Shown in pieces: positions 46,707-56,575 of a DNA stretch of 64,000 bases (the first letter of the stretch is position 1; each line of letters starts with the position of its first letter). The position numbers and the translations under genes are program-made. A model generated the notes under the pieces. The model was given only the letters and a program-made list of their open reading frames with translations, was not told the DNA's origin and searched no databases. This stretch comes from an uncultured Pelagimonas sp. (lineage in GTDB: Bacteria > Pseudomonadota > Alphaproteobacteria > Rhodobacterales > Rhodobacteraceae): positions 1,302,001 to 1,366,000 of the forward strand of contig CANMPP010000001.1 in NCBI GenBank assembly GCA_947499735.1. The letters are read 5' to 3'.

Positions 46707-47172
46707 TATAAGTCAATACTTTTGATTTTGGTCTTGGACGATTTTTTTCACTACACAGAAATCGCGTCACGACTATTTTACGATTGGAGCGACCCGTTTT
46801 TCGGAAAAGAGAGACAAACCCTGACATCAAACCAAAATACAACGCAAGGCATTTGATGTATCTTCATTATTTTCAAGGAATTACCCCGCCACAGACAAGC
46901 ACTAAATCGACCATACTCGACCCCCCAAACAAAGACAAGTTCACCTCAAAAAAAACACTGACTCTGAAGGATATCTCGACGAGATTCAGCTGATCTATCG
47001 CCAGATGCAATCACCTATCAAGGAACGCGCTAGGACCAGCTCCCTGCACAGAGGCGCGCTCAAACCGGCCCATCCAGTGTCCACTCAGAACTCCAGAAAT
47101 AAGGAAATCACAACGCTAAATTTGACCTTTCTATTGAAGGCATTAAAAGAACTCAAACAAGGAATTTTTATT
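46707..47172. other. Intergenic region between glycan block and tRNA-Leu
   Basis: 466 bp, A+T rich near 46.7-46.95 kb and more balanced toward the tRNA. Only short frames are present, none with ribosome site or recognisable domain. It must contain the promoter for the minus-strand sulfotransferase-glycosyltransferase transcript. Confidence 0.5.
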
Positions 47173-47257
47173 TGGTGCGGGTGGAGGGACTTGAACCCCC
47201 ACGCCTTGCGGCGCCAGAACCTAAATCTGGTGCGTCTACCAATTCCGCCACACCCGC
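47173..47257 (-). tRNA. tRNA-Leu(UAG)
   Basis: Read on the minus strand: acceptor GCGGGTG pairs with CACCCGC; a D-arm with GGAATTGGTAGACGC; anticodon stem CCAGA/TCTGG around loop TTTAGGT with anticodon TAG; a long variable arm (CGCCGCAAGGCG) as expected for leucine; a T-arm GGGGGTTCAAGTCCCTC; and encoded CCA at 47173-47175. The gene lies at the edge of the glycan block. Confidence 0.97.
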
Positions 47258-47349
47258 ATACCAATGGGCCGTTTGGCCCGATGTCCGCACCACCTATCAA
47301 AGCTTGATCAGGAGTGCGAGAGGAAAAATGCACTTTTTTGCACGTTTTT

Positions 47350-47384
47350 CCAAAAAATTTGCGGCAGGCCAAAGGCCAACCGCA
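47350..47384 (-). terminator. Intrinsic terminator after guaB
   Basis: Minus strand GCGGTTGGCC / GGCCTGCCGC form a 10-bp stem with one T-T mismatch and a TTT loop, followed by AAATTTTTT. Downstream of the guaB stop by about 23 bases. Confidence 0.85.
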
Positions 47385-47406
47385 TCAAGTCTTTAGATCA
47401 CAAAGT

Positions 47407-48894
<1,488 letters not shown>

Positions 48895-49118
48895 CTATTG
48901 CACGGATCTGACTTGGGGGAAAGAGGGGAAATGAGGCCTATGCCCCATCCAGTTTGCAAAAACATCGCTGGAATAGGAGGGAACTCCGATAAAAACTCCC
49001 CCTTTTCACTCTTCATTTACCATGTCAGCATGATGTTATATTATACACGCACAAAAGTGGTTTGCTCTGCAACAGCACCCGTTTTTGGTAATGATTGGAT
49101 AAAGTTGAGTGCTTTCGC

Positions 49119-49370
49119 ATGACAATTAATAAAGTTGAACCTTATTTTCCCTCCATTTTCTTTGCGCTTGCAGGACTTTTGTTTTTCTTGATTGCTGGTT
49201 TTCTGAACACCCACGGTATGGCCGTGCAAAAGGCGCTTTCAAATGGCGCGCATTTTGACGGTTTGGTTGTGGACCTGCTTTTTGTTATCGCGGCCTTGCT
49301 GTCTTTGGGATGCCTATTGGCTGCGGCCTCAGAAACGATCCGGGTCAAGCATCTGATTTGTGAACACTAA
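49119..49370 (+). CDS. Small hypothetical membrane protein
   Basis: 83 residues with two hydrophobic segments (about residues 11-30, FFALAGLLFFLIAGFL, and about 48-70, VDLLFVIAALLSLGCLLAAA). No family recognised. The start is ATG 49119; a TTG 24 bases earlier is possible. Ribosome site is weak, so it could be spurious; the coding-like two-helix pattern is the main evidence. Confidence 0.45.
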   Translation: MTINKVEPYFPSIFFALAGLLFFLIAGFLNTHGMAVQKALSNGAHFDGLVVDLLFVIAALLSLGCLLAAASETIRVKHLICEH

Positions 49371-49699
49371 GGTCTCGCGCTGCGCTTTTTGCCCGAAAGC
49401 CCCTGACGGGTGCGCAAAAGCAATACAAAAGCGCAAGGCCTTTCGTTTTGTGAAAAAACCCTTGTGCTTAGGCCGTTATTCTATTGTCCCGGCGTTCCTA
49501 AAACTCTTGTACATTCAACACGCACTCCAGAATTTCCCGTTCCTTTTGTGGATCGCGCATGAACCGCGCCTACGATGTTCTTCCACTTCCCCTCACACGG
49601 GTCGGTTTTGAACACCATACATGTTCTTGATGAATGCAATCTGCCTTTTCACCGCGCGCGAAATCGCTATGTTCGCGCGACACGTATCGGAGCAGCATC
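49371..49699 (+). other. Intergenic region upstream of the ferredoxin-ASKHA gene
   Basis: 329 bp with no supported gene; the downstream frame stays open to 49634 but the ribosome site is at 49700. I looked for SAM or cobalamin riboswitch elements and saw none I could support. It should hold the promoter of the next gene. Confidence 0.5.
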
Positions 49700-51730
49700 A
49701 TGGATCCTCTTGTTATTTTCACCCCCAGTGGAAAACGCGGCCGTTTTGCCGTTGGTACCCCAATTTTGACCGCTGCCCGGCAATTGGGCGTGGATCTGGA
49801 TAGCGTGTGCGGAGGACGTGGCATTTGTTCGAAATGCCAGATCACACCCAGCTTTGGGGATTTTCCCAAACACGGGCTGATGGTTGAGGATGACGCCCTT
49901 TCTGATTGGAACGCAGTTGAGCAACGCTATCAGGACAAACGAGGCCTGACACCCGGTCGGCGTTTGGGCTGTCAGGCCACTATTCAGGGCGATATCATCA
50001 TTGATGTCCCGCCTGAAAGTCAGGTCCATAAACAAGTGATCCGCAAGGCGGCATCGGATCGCGCGATTGATATGGATCCTGCCACAAAGCTGTATCTGAT
50101 CGATGTTGAGCAGCCCGATATGCACGAACCCTCAGGCGATGCCGAACGTGTTTGTAAAGCCCTTCGCGAGCAATGGGGGCTGGAAAACGTTCAGATCAGC
50201 TTTGATCTAATGACCAGTCTGCAGCCCGTTTCGCGCAAAAGCGATTGGCGCATCACCGTTGCCGTGTTCCAGGGGGATCAGGCCCAAGCACCACGCGTCA
50301 TTGCGGCGTTTCCGGGAATGGACGTGCAAGAGGTCTATGGCCTTGCCATCGATCTTGGATCAACCACTGTCGCCGCGCATTTAACATCCCTGTCGACCGG
50401 CGCTGTGCTGGCGTCCTCGGGCGTGATGAACCCGCAAATTCGCTTTGGCGAAGATCTAATGAGCCGCGTGTCCTACGCGATGATGAACCCGGGCGGTGAT
50501 CAGGAAATGACCCGCGCCGTGCGTGAGGCGATTGATCAGCTGACACATGAAATCGCGAAAGAGGCTGGTGTCGAAACGACCCGCATTCTTGAGACCGTTT
50601 TTGTCTGCAATCCCGTCATGCATCACCTTTTGTTGGGCATTGATCCTGTCGAGCTTGGCCAAGCGCCGTTTGCATTGGCCACATCCGAGGCCCTGAACAT
50701 CAGCGCCCGCGATCTTGGGCTAACCGCGCTTCCTACCTCTGCGCAAATCTATGTACTCCCCTGTATCGCGGGCCATGTCGGCGCAGATGCGGCAGCGGTG
50801 GCGCTGTCTGAACAGCCGGGACAAGCAGATGATCTAACGCTGATCGTGGATGTCGGTACCAATGCGGAAATCCTGCTTGGTGATAAGACCCAAGTGCTGG
50901 CATGCTCTTCCCCAACTGGTCCCGCCTTTGAAGGGGCGCAGATCAGTTCGGGCCAACGTGCAGCCCCCGGTGCAATTGAAGCGATCCGCATTGATCCCGT
51001 CACGAAAGAGCCCCGGTTCCGCGTAATCGGCTGTGACCTTTGGTCAGATGATCCCGATTTCACGACCCGCACCGCGCAAAGTGGTATCACCGGTATATGT
51101 GGGTCTGGCATTATCGAAGCCGTGGCTGAAATGCGCATCGCAGGTCTGGTTGATCCCGGCGGACTGGTTGGATCGGCGGAACAGACAGGCACCCCGCGCT
51201 GCATCCCCCAAGGACGCACCCATGAATATGTGATCTATGATGGCAGCGCCGAAGACGGCCCCCGCATCACCGTGACACAGGGCGATATTCGCGCAATTCA
51301 ACTGGCCAAATCCGCGCTCTATGCCGGTGCGCGATTGCTGATGGATGAACGTGGTGTGGATAAGGTCGCGCATGTTGTGCTGGCAGGTGCGTTTGGCGCG
51401 CATATTTCGCCCCTACACGCGATGGTGTTGGGCATGATCCCAGACGCACCGCTAGACCGCGTCACATCCGCAGGCAATGCCGCGGGTACAGGTGCACGTA
51501 TTGCGTTATGTTCGCGCAAAGCCCGACGTCAGATCGAAGCACAAGTGCATGAAATTACAAAGATTGAAACCGCGATTGAGCCGAAATTCCAAGAACATTT
51601 CGTCAATGCAAACGCGATCCCGCATGCCACAGATCCATTCCCAGAACTGTTGAAAAACGTCACCTTACCGGATGTGTCGTTTAATACGGGCGGGGATGCC
51701 AAAGCCGGACGTCGCAGGCGGCGTCGCTAA
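49700..51730 (+). CDS. Ferredoxin-ASKHA corrinoid reactivation protein (RamA/RACo-like, DUF4445)
   Basis: 676 residues. The N-terminal 2Fe-2S ferredoxin-like domain has ligands C37, C43, C46 and C91. From about 215 an ASKHA ATPase fold follows (GLAIDLGSTTVAAHL), with DVGTNAEILLG and AGAFGAHIS as phosphate-binding parts. These proteins use ATP hydrolysis to reduce inactive Co(II) corrinoid proteins back to Co(I). In roseobacters such a protein is linked to reactivation of split methionine synthase or to demethylation of methyl compounds (family knowledge). GGAG 8 bases before ATG 49700. No methyltransferase gene is adjacent, so its partner lies elsewhere. The C-terminal tail is RRRRR-rich. Confidence 0.88.
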   Translation: MDPLVIFTPSGKRGRFAVGTPILTAARQLGVDLDSVCGGRGICSKCQITPSFGDFPKHGLMVEDDALSDWNAVEQRYQDKRGLTPGRRLGCQATIQGDIIIDVPPESQVHKQVIRKAASDRAIDMDPATKLYLIDVEQPDMHEPSGDAERVCKALREQWGLENVQISFDLMTSLQPVSRKSDWRITVAVFQGDQAQAPRVIAAFPGMDVQEVYGLAIDLGSTTVAAHLTSLSTGAVLASSGVMNPQIRFGEDLMSRVSYAMMNPGGDQEMTRAVREAIDQLTHEIAKEAGVETTRILETVFVCNPVMHHLLLGIDPVELGQAPFALATSEALNISARDLGLTALPTSAQIYVLPCIAGHVGADAAAVALSEQPGQADDLTLIVDVGTNAEILLGDKTQVLACSSPTGPAFEGAQISSGQRAAPGAIEAIRIDPVTKEPRFRVIGCDLWSDDPDFTTRTAQSGITGICGSGIIEAVAEMRIAGLVDPGGLVGSAEQTGTPRCIPQGRTHEYVIYDGSAEDGPRITVTQGDIRAIQLAKSALYAGARLLMDERGVDKVAHVVLAGAFGAHISPLHAMVLGMIPDAPLDRVTSAGNAAGTGARIALCSRKARRQIEAQVHEITKIETAIEPKFQEHFVNANAIPHATDPFPELLKNVTLPDVSFNTGGDAKAGRRRRRR

Positions 51731-51908
51731 CCAGTACTGTAATCTGCGCTAAAGAACTTGTTTTGTCGTGGAAACTGGATCAATAGTTGATCCAAGTCAT
51801 GTCCACCGCATCATTTTACAGGACCCAATCTTGCGTCGCAGAAACCACTTTTATTGGATTGAATAGCTCGGTTTCACCCAATACCCAGATTTTACAAAAT
51901 CAAAACGG

Positions 51909-53001
51909 TTGGGCGTCATTTGTGGTTTTCTGTTGATCGTATTTGCTACCTGTCTGGCTGTCGCAGGATGCATAGCACTGATCAACTTTTTTAAGGCGAA
52001 CCTTCAGTTCAGCAATTTCAAAGGCGATACTGACGGTAGCGCCATCCGAAATACCGGTCTTGCCTTGGCCGCAATTTTTGGCACGCCTTTTGTGATTTGG
52101 CGAACCGTTATCGCGGCCAAACAGGTCGACATCGCCGATGAATCCCTGACCAACAACAAGGTCAGCGCCGCCGCACAGGATTTGACAGCGCGCCGCGAAA
52201 TCATAACGGCCTCCGACGTAGACGGAAGTTTGAAAGAACATAAAAGCTGGGAGGACGATCTGGTGCTGCGCTCGGCAGCAATTGATCGCCTCGAAGGTGT
52301 TGTCGAGGAAAAGAACATATGCACCGAGAATTGTCAGACTGCTAGCCACCTATATTCGTGGCAATTTCCCTGCCGAAAATTTGGAGTTCTCCGAACCGCC
52401 TTTTACAAGAGCGACACCACGACTAGACCTGCAACGCGCCGTCGATACAATTGGACGCATACACAAGTTAGCGGTTGAACAAGACCCATCAAATTGGAGA
52501 TTGGACCTACGATCATGCAATTTTGACGGCTGCCTGTTCCAACACTGTCTGTTAAATTTTGCGAGTTTTCGACGCGCTGTGCTAACCGGAGGGCGCTTTG
52601 ACCATGTGATTTTAAACGATCATATAGCAGGCATTACTCCCAGTTTGAATCTTGAAAAGTTAACGGGAGCGACCTTTATCGGCGCCGACATTTCCGCATT
52701 GGATTATCTCGGCTCACCGAAGGTGATTGAAAAAACCTTTGGGACAAAGGACACACAGACATCGTACCGTCTGGCAGGCCGCCCAGTTAACAACAAGCAT
52801 GAAATTGCGTCGACCCTTTTCCATTCTTCAAATTCAGAAAATCTAACCGAACACGATCAGCAATTGATAACAGAAATCCGCAATACCGGTTTCATTAACT
52901 GGTCGCCTTTTGACTCGACCGATGGCGCCACCGGCCAGCTGTTAAAGAAACTTTGGAACAAACTAGACATGGACAAATGGCCCTACAATAGCGCGTCTTA
53001 A
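51909..53001 (+). pseudogene. Frameshifted membrane protein with pentapeptide repeats
   Basis: Two overlapping frames make one protein. Frame 1 (51909 to about 52312) gives two membrane segments and the helical stretch QVDIADESLTNNKVSAAAQDLTARR, ending sensibly at RLEGVVEE. Frame 2 continues sensibly from TYAPRIVRLLATYIRGN through to 53001, with pentapeptide-like CNFDG CLFQH .. SFRRA .. RFDHV (about 52515-52615). The break falls at AAAA, 52309-52312, an extra A relative to a continuous frame. Frame 1 then runs nonsense to 52478. The start is TTG 51909 or nearby. It is either a pseudogene, a sequencing error in a homopolymer, or a programmed shift; error or decay is more likely. Confidence 0.75.
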
Positions 53002-53087
53002 TTTTTGGCCCCTTCCAAACATTAAACACCCCGTATTGGTACAATGCTGCGATTGCACAATAACCCAAGGTCACATAAACCGATTGC

Positions 53088-54179
53088 ATGCGAACAACTG
53101 AATTTCTCCGCTCTGTTCCCGTCCTGACATTTGCCTTGATTTGCTATAGCGCTGTTGGGGGCTGGACTGCCTACAAGATTGGCGTACCACTGCCATGGAT
53201 GATTGGCGCACTGTTTTTCACAGGATTGATTGCCGTCAACAAACGTTCAGAACGTCTGTTGCAGGGATACAAATTCCCAAATGATTTCAGGCAGATATTC
53301 ATCGCCCTAATCGGTGTCATGATTGGCACGCAGGTGACGCCCGAAGTGATGGAGCAGGCTGTAGAGCTGCCATGGACGATCACCGCTTTGGCTCTTTTTG
53401 TCGCGCTGGCCCATCTGGGAAATATGTTAATTTTCCTGTGGCTGGGCGGATATGATCGGGCCACGGCCTGTTTTTCTGCCACCCCCGGCGGACTGACCGA
53501 AAGCATCATGTTCGGCGAAGAGGCCGGCGCGGATATGCGCGTTCTGACGGCCCAGCAATTTCTACGGATCATCGTTGTTGTGACCGCCCTGCCCTTTGGA
53601 TTGTCCCTATGGTTGGGCCATCCTGTCGGCAGCGCTGCTGGCATGTCCTTTGGCAATGGCACAGCCCCCAGCTCAAGCCCTGGTCATATTGCCCTTATTT
53701 TGGGGGCTGCCTTGCTGGGTCTATGGTTGGGACCAAAACTGCGCTTGCCAGCCCCTCCTCTGACCGGTCCAATGCTGATCGCCGCCCCATTGACTGTCAC
53801 CGGCGTGCTAGATCTTCAGCTGCCTTTTTGGCTGATATCTCTGGCACAAATTGTGATTGGTGGCTCATTGGGCCTGCGCTTTGTCGGGATGAGCGCGGCT
53901 TTGCTGCGCAAGGCACTGTGGCTTGCGATTATCAGCGTGGCCTTCATGCTGGGACTGGCCTGGATATTTGCAATTGCACTCAACCATGTCACAGGCATTG
54001 AAATTCTTCCCTTGGTTCTAAGCTTTGCGCCCGGCGGCGTGACGGAAATGTCGTTGATCGCGCTATCGCTGGCCGCCAGCCCTGCCCTGATTTCGGTTCA
54101 TCACATTATCCGCATCATCCTCACAATCATCGAGGTGACCTTGGTCGCAAAATGGATGGGGCTAAAAAGCCAAGCCTAG
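53088..54179 (+). CDS. AbrB-family membrane protein
   Basis: 363 residues, about ten membrane segments arranged as two similar halves, each with a G-x2-G-x-M-x-G-type element (PLPWMIGALFFTG; PAPPLTGPMLIAA). The family (PF05145, AbrB, sometimes annotated ammonia monooxygenase) is a putative transporter or regulator, not an oxygenase. The start ATG 53088 has no strong ribosome site. The 3' end overlaps the convergent acyltransferase gene by four bases. Confidence 0.85.
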   Translation: MRTTEFLRSVPVLTFALICYSAVGGWTAYKIGVPLPWMIGALFFTGLIAVNKRSERLLQGYKFPNDFRQIFIALIGVMIGTQVTPEVMEQAVELPWTITALALFVALAHLGNMLIFLWLGGYDRATACFSATPGGLTESIMFGEEAGADMRVLTAQQFLRIIVVVTALPFGLSLWLGHPVGSAAGMSFGNGTAPSSSPGHIALILGAALLGLWLGPKLRLPAPPLTGPMLIAAPLTVTGVLDLQLPFWLISLAQIVIGGSLGLRFVGMSAALLRKALWLAIISVAFMLGLAWIFAIALNHVTGIEILPLVLSFAPGGVTEMSLIALSLAASPALISVHHIIRIILTIIEVTLVAKWMGLKSQA

Positions 54180-55471
54180 CTGAGAAAAGGATTGGGCCGC
54201 ACAGGTCCCTTTTGATCTGGCGCAATTTCAATGTTCAAGCGGTCCAACCCGTCTTGCATAATCGCCCGCAACGTTTGTGGTGGCACGTCCATCTGGGTGG
54301 CCGGAATTTCGATTGGATCCAACACACGGATATGCACCACCCGTCGACCCACGGGTTGGGGCACAAAGGCGTGCACACGGTCTTTCATCCGCACGGTCAA
54401 CCAATCGCTGCGCAAACGTTGAATACATTCCGCAATTTGTTCCTGACTGAACGACACACCCGGATACATCCAAGGCTGCAATCGCAGTATCTTGCGCAAA
54501 TCATCTGCAAGCTTGGCAACTTCGGTTAGGTTCGTCTGCCCGGGCGCTGCACGTTTACGCCGTTTCTGTTGTCGCAACACGGCCTCAGCCATATGAAATT
54601 CTGTGCCCTCTGGCACATCAACATTCAAATGACCTGCCAATTTTCGCGCCAGACCAACGGCGACGGCAGCATGACGTTCCCAAAATGTGCTATGGGACAT
54701 TGTAATACCGTGTCTTTGCGCCACATGCATGTTGAGACCGTCATAAACATGGATCAAACGGCGTTCTAACCGTCCCTGTGATGGGATCATCCCAAGGCCT
54801 TTTTCAAGATAGGTCATCGCCTCCTGCAACGCATGCGTTTCATCCGCAAGAAAACGGTATTTATAGACCAGGGGCGCAATAAATACCGGTCGGTCCGATC
54901 CGTTTGCCGCAAGGTCTGATGCAGCCTGACGCGCCATATCCGTCACGCCGGGAAAACAAGGGCCGATTTGATCACCGACCCAATGCACCCCACCTTCAGG
55001 ATGGAGCAATACACCATCCCCGCGTTTGGCCAATTCAACGGAATGATCTTTACCCGCCCGACCACGTCCCGGGATCTGCGCAATCAGATTATTTGCCAAC
55101 CAAAACTTTTGGGCCCATTTTCCCATGCCATTCACAATCGTATGGGTGGCCCAACAGCCCGGCCGAATATCAAGGCGGGACATGATTTCTTTGTCCACCA
55201 TCCAGTCGGTGAAAAACTCGGGATGGTTTAACACCAAAAACGCCGCTGTATCTCTATTCGCGGCACAACGTAGACGCGCCAAATCCGCCTGCGGAAAATC
55301 AACCTGTGTGATATTTGTCAGCCCACGAATGCCCGGGATCGCATTCAAACATGGCACACGGCGCAAGCCGGGGATGCCCGACAAATTGAACAACCGGTTC
55401 ACAGGTTCCAAAACCCGCATCAAAGTGGCATTCGGACGCGGCGCAACAAATGTTGACAGTTGAGCACTCAT
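54176..55471 (-). CDS. PlsC-like acyltransferase domain protein
   Basis: 431 residues. The segment LVLNHPEFFTDWMVDKE (about 79-95) resembles acyltransferase motif I, but H83 and D89 are separated by five residues instead of the usual four. A later HPEGGVHW (about 155) resembles the E-G-x-R-motif III, with no arginine. The C-terminal about 150 residues, rich in basic helices, match no domain I recognise. Likely an acyltransferase-derived membrane enzyme; catalysis is unsure because both motifs deviate. It is convergent with the AbrB gene. Confidence 0.65.
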   Translation of the reverse strand: MSAQLSTFVAPRPNATLMRVLEPVNRLFNLSGIPGLRRVPCLNAIPGIRGLTNITQVDFPQADLARLRCAANRDTAAFLVLNHPEFFTDWMVDKEIMSRLDIRPGCWATHTIVNGMGKWAQKFWLANNLIAQIPGRGRAGKDHSVELAKRGDGVLLHPEGGVHWVGDQIGPCFPGVTDMARQAASDLAANGSDRPVFIAPLVYKYRFLADETHALQEAMTYLEKGLGMIPSQGRLERRLIHVYDGLNMHVAQRHGITMSHSTFWERHAAVAVGLARKLAGHLNVDVPEGTEFHMAEAVLRQQKRRKRAAPGQTNLTEVAKLADDLRKILRLQPWMYPGVSFSQEQIAECIQRLRSDWLTVRMKDRVHAFVPQPVGRRVVHIRVLDPIEIPATQMDVPPQTLRAIMQDGLDRLNIEIAPDQKGPVRPNPFLS

Positions 55472-55633
55472 AAAGCTTCACCTTCGTTTTCTATGAAGCT
55501 TTGATATCGGGCCGGTTCGCGCGCGACAGTAGTCTGGAAAACCAGACCTCTGTCAGGAATACCTGACCATATCCCCTCTTTCCCGGGGATGACGTAGCGG
55601 CAAAAAAATAGAAGCACCATCAACAAGACGCAA

Positions 55634-55668
55634 ATTGGGCGGCAAGAGACATCTTCTTACCGCCCAAT
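55634..55668 (-). terminator. Hairpin after the VPLPA-CTERM gene
   Basis: ATTGGGCGG / CCGCCCAAT arms (9 bp) extended by AAGA/TCTT across a mismatch. The minus-strand side has only a short T-run, so it may be a weak terminator. Confidence 0.5.
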
Positions 55669-55731
55669 CAAAAACTTATTCATCGATCAATTGGCCAGTA
55701 AATCATTCAACAATCACGGCCAGATTTGGAA

Positions 55732-56424
55732 TTACGACCGGATTGAACGCTGTTTACGACGACGCATAGCGACAATCGAACCCAATGCACTGGTCAGCAA
55801 CAATGCAGAGGCAGGAACTGGCACCGGTGCGACTGTGTATGTCAGGTCAAGCGTAATACCCAATGTTTGGAAAGGATTTCCAGATGTCAGCAGCGTTACG
55901 CCGAACAGACCATCGCTGTTCAAATCCGTCAAATCGGCGGCTGTGAGCATACCAAAGCCTGCGACATCACCGAAATCGGCAAAAGAAATGGTTGTATCGT
56001 TTTCCTGTTCGCCAGAAATAACCGGCCCAAAAACAGTATCAATATCAACATCGCTATTTGTATCATCCATAAGCGTGCCGGACGTGTACGAAACAGTTGC
56101 GAAGTCAGTCACTTCATCACCATAGGTGTAGAAGTTGGTTGTTACATCAATTCCGCCTTCGGAAACGGTTTGGGAAAAATTATATACCAAAGGAGAAGCG
56201 ACCTCGGCTGAGTTGCCCTCAAACCCAATTGAGCCGCCAGTGAAGGTCAGTGCAAAGCCGCTGCTCAGCTGTGATGCGATGAGGCTGGTAAAGTCGAACT
56301 CATAGCCGCCATCTGTGCCAAATGTGTCAATTGTTTGTGACACCGTCGCGGCAGAAGCCGACGAGCCTGCAAGTGCCGCTAGAAAAGCCGTTGTGTGAAC
56401 TAAAGATTTAACTGAGAAATGCAT
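55732..56424 (-). CDS. VPLPA-CTERM sorting-domain surface protein
   Basis: 230 residues. Signal peptide (about 1-25, ending SSASA-A), then a Thr/Ser/Gly/Asp-rich beta-type body with no recognised domain. The C-terminus reads VPVPASALLLTSALGSIVAMRRRKQR, the VPLPA motif, a hydrophobic helix and a basic end, which is the sorting tail of exosortase-like systems in Rhodobacteraceae. The sorting enzyme is not in the window. AAGG is 7 bases before ATG 56424. No neighbour shares the tail. Confidence 0.88.
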   Translation of the reverse strand: MHFSVKSLVHTTAFLAALAGSSASAATVSQTIDTFGTDGGYEFDFTSLIASQLSSGFALTFTGGSIGFEGNSAEVASPLVYNFSQTVSEGGIDVTTNFYTYGDEVTDFATVSYTSGTLMDDTNSDVDIDTVFGPVISGEQENDTTISFADFGDVAGFGMLTAADLTDLNSDGLFGVTLLTSGNPFQTLGITLDLTYTVAPVPVPASALLLTSALGSIVAMRRRKQRSIRS

Positions 56425-56575
56425 TTGAGAACCTTCATCAAAATTCAACATGTTTATTTGGTGATTTCGTGTCAGGCCTCAAGCGTCAAGCGACCTTGCG
56501 AGGAAGATAGATTAACAAAATCCCCGCATCAAGAAATTTTATTTCAATTTTGAGTATTTAATTTCCATATAAATG

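Noticed and set aside
46784-47172. Short open frames of 60-100 codons before tRNA-Leu
   Set aside because: No ribosome site, no family, and the longest runs through the tRNA gene.
38139-47257. Integrated element with attachment sites at tRNA-Leu
   Set aside because: No integrase, and no copy of the tRNA 3' end seen at 38.1-38.5 kb; only a short GTGGAG-like match, which is chance.
49371-49699. Riboswitch (SAM or cobalamin) upstream of the corrinoid reactivation gene
   Set aside because: No conserved core elements recognised; only a short ordinary leader.
53088-54179. Ammonia monooxygenase
   Set aside because: The AbrB family is often mislabelled this way; the sequence is a multi-helix membrane protein without an oxygenase metal site.
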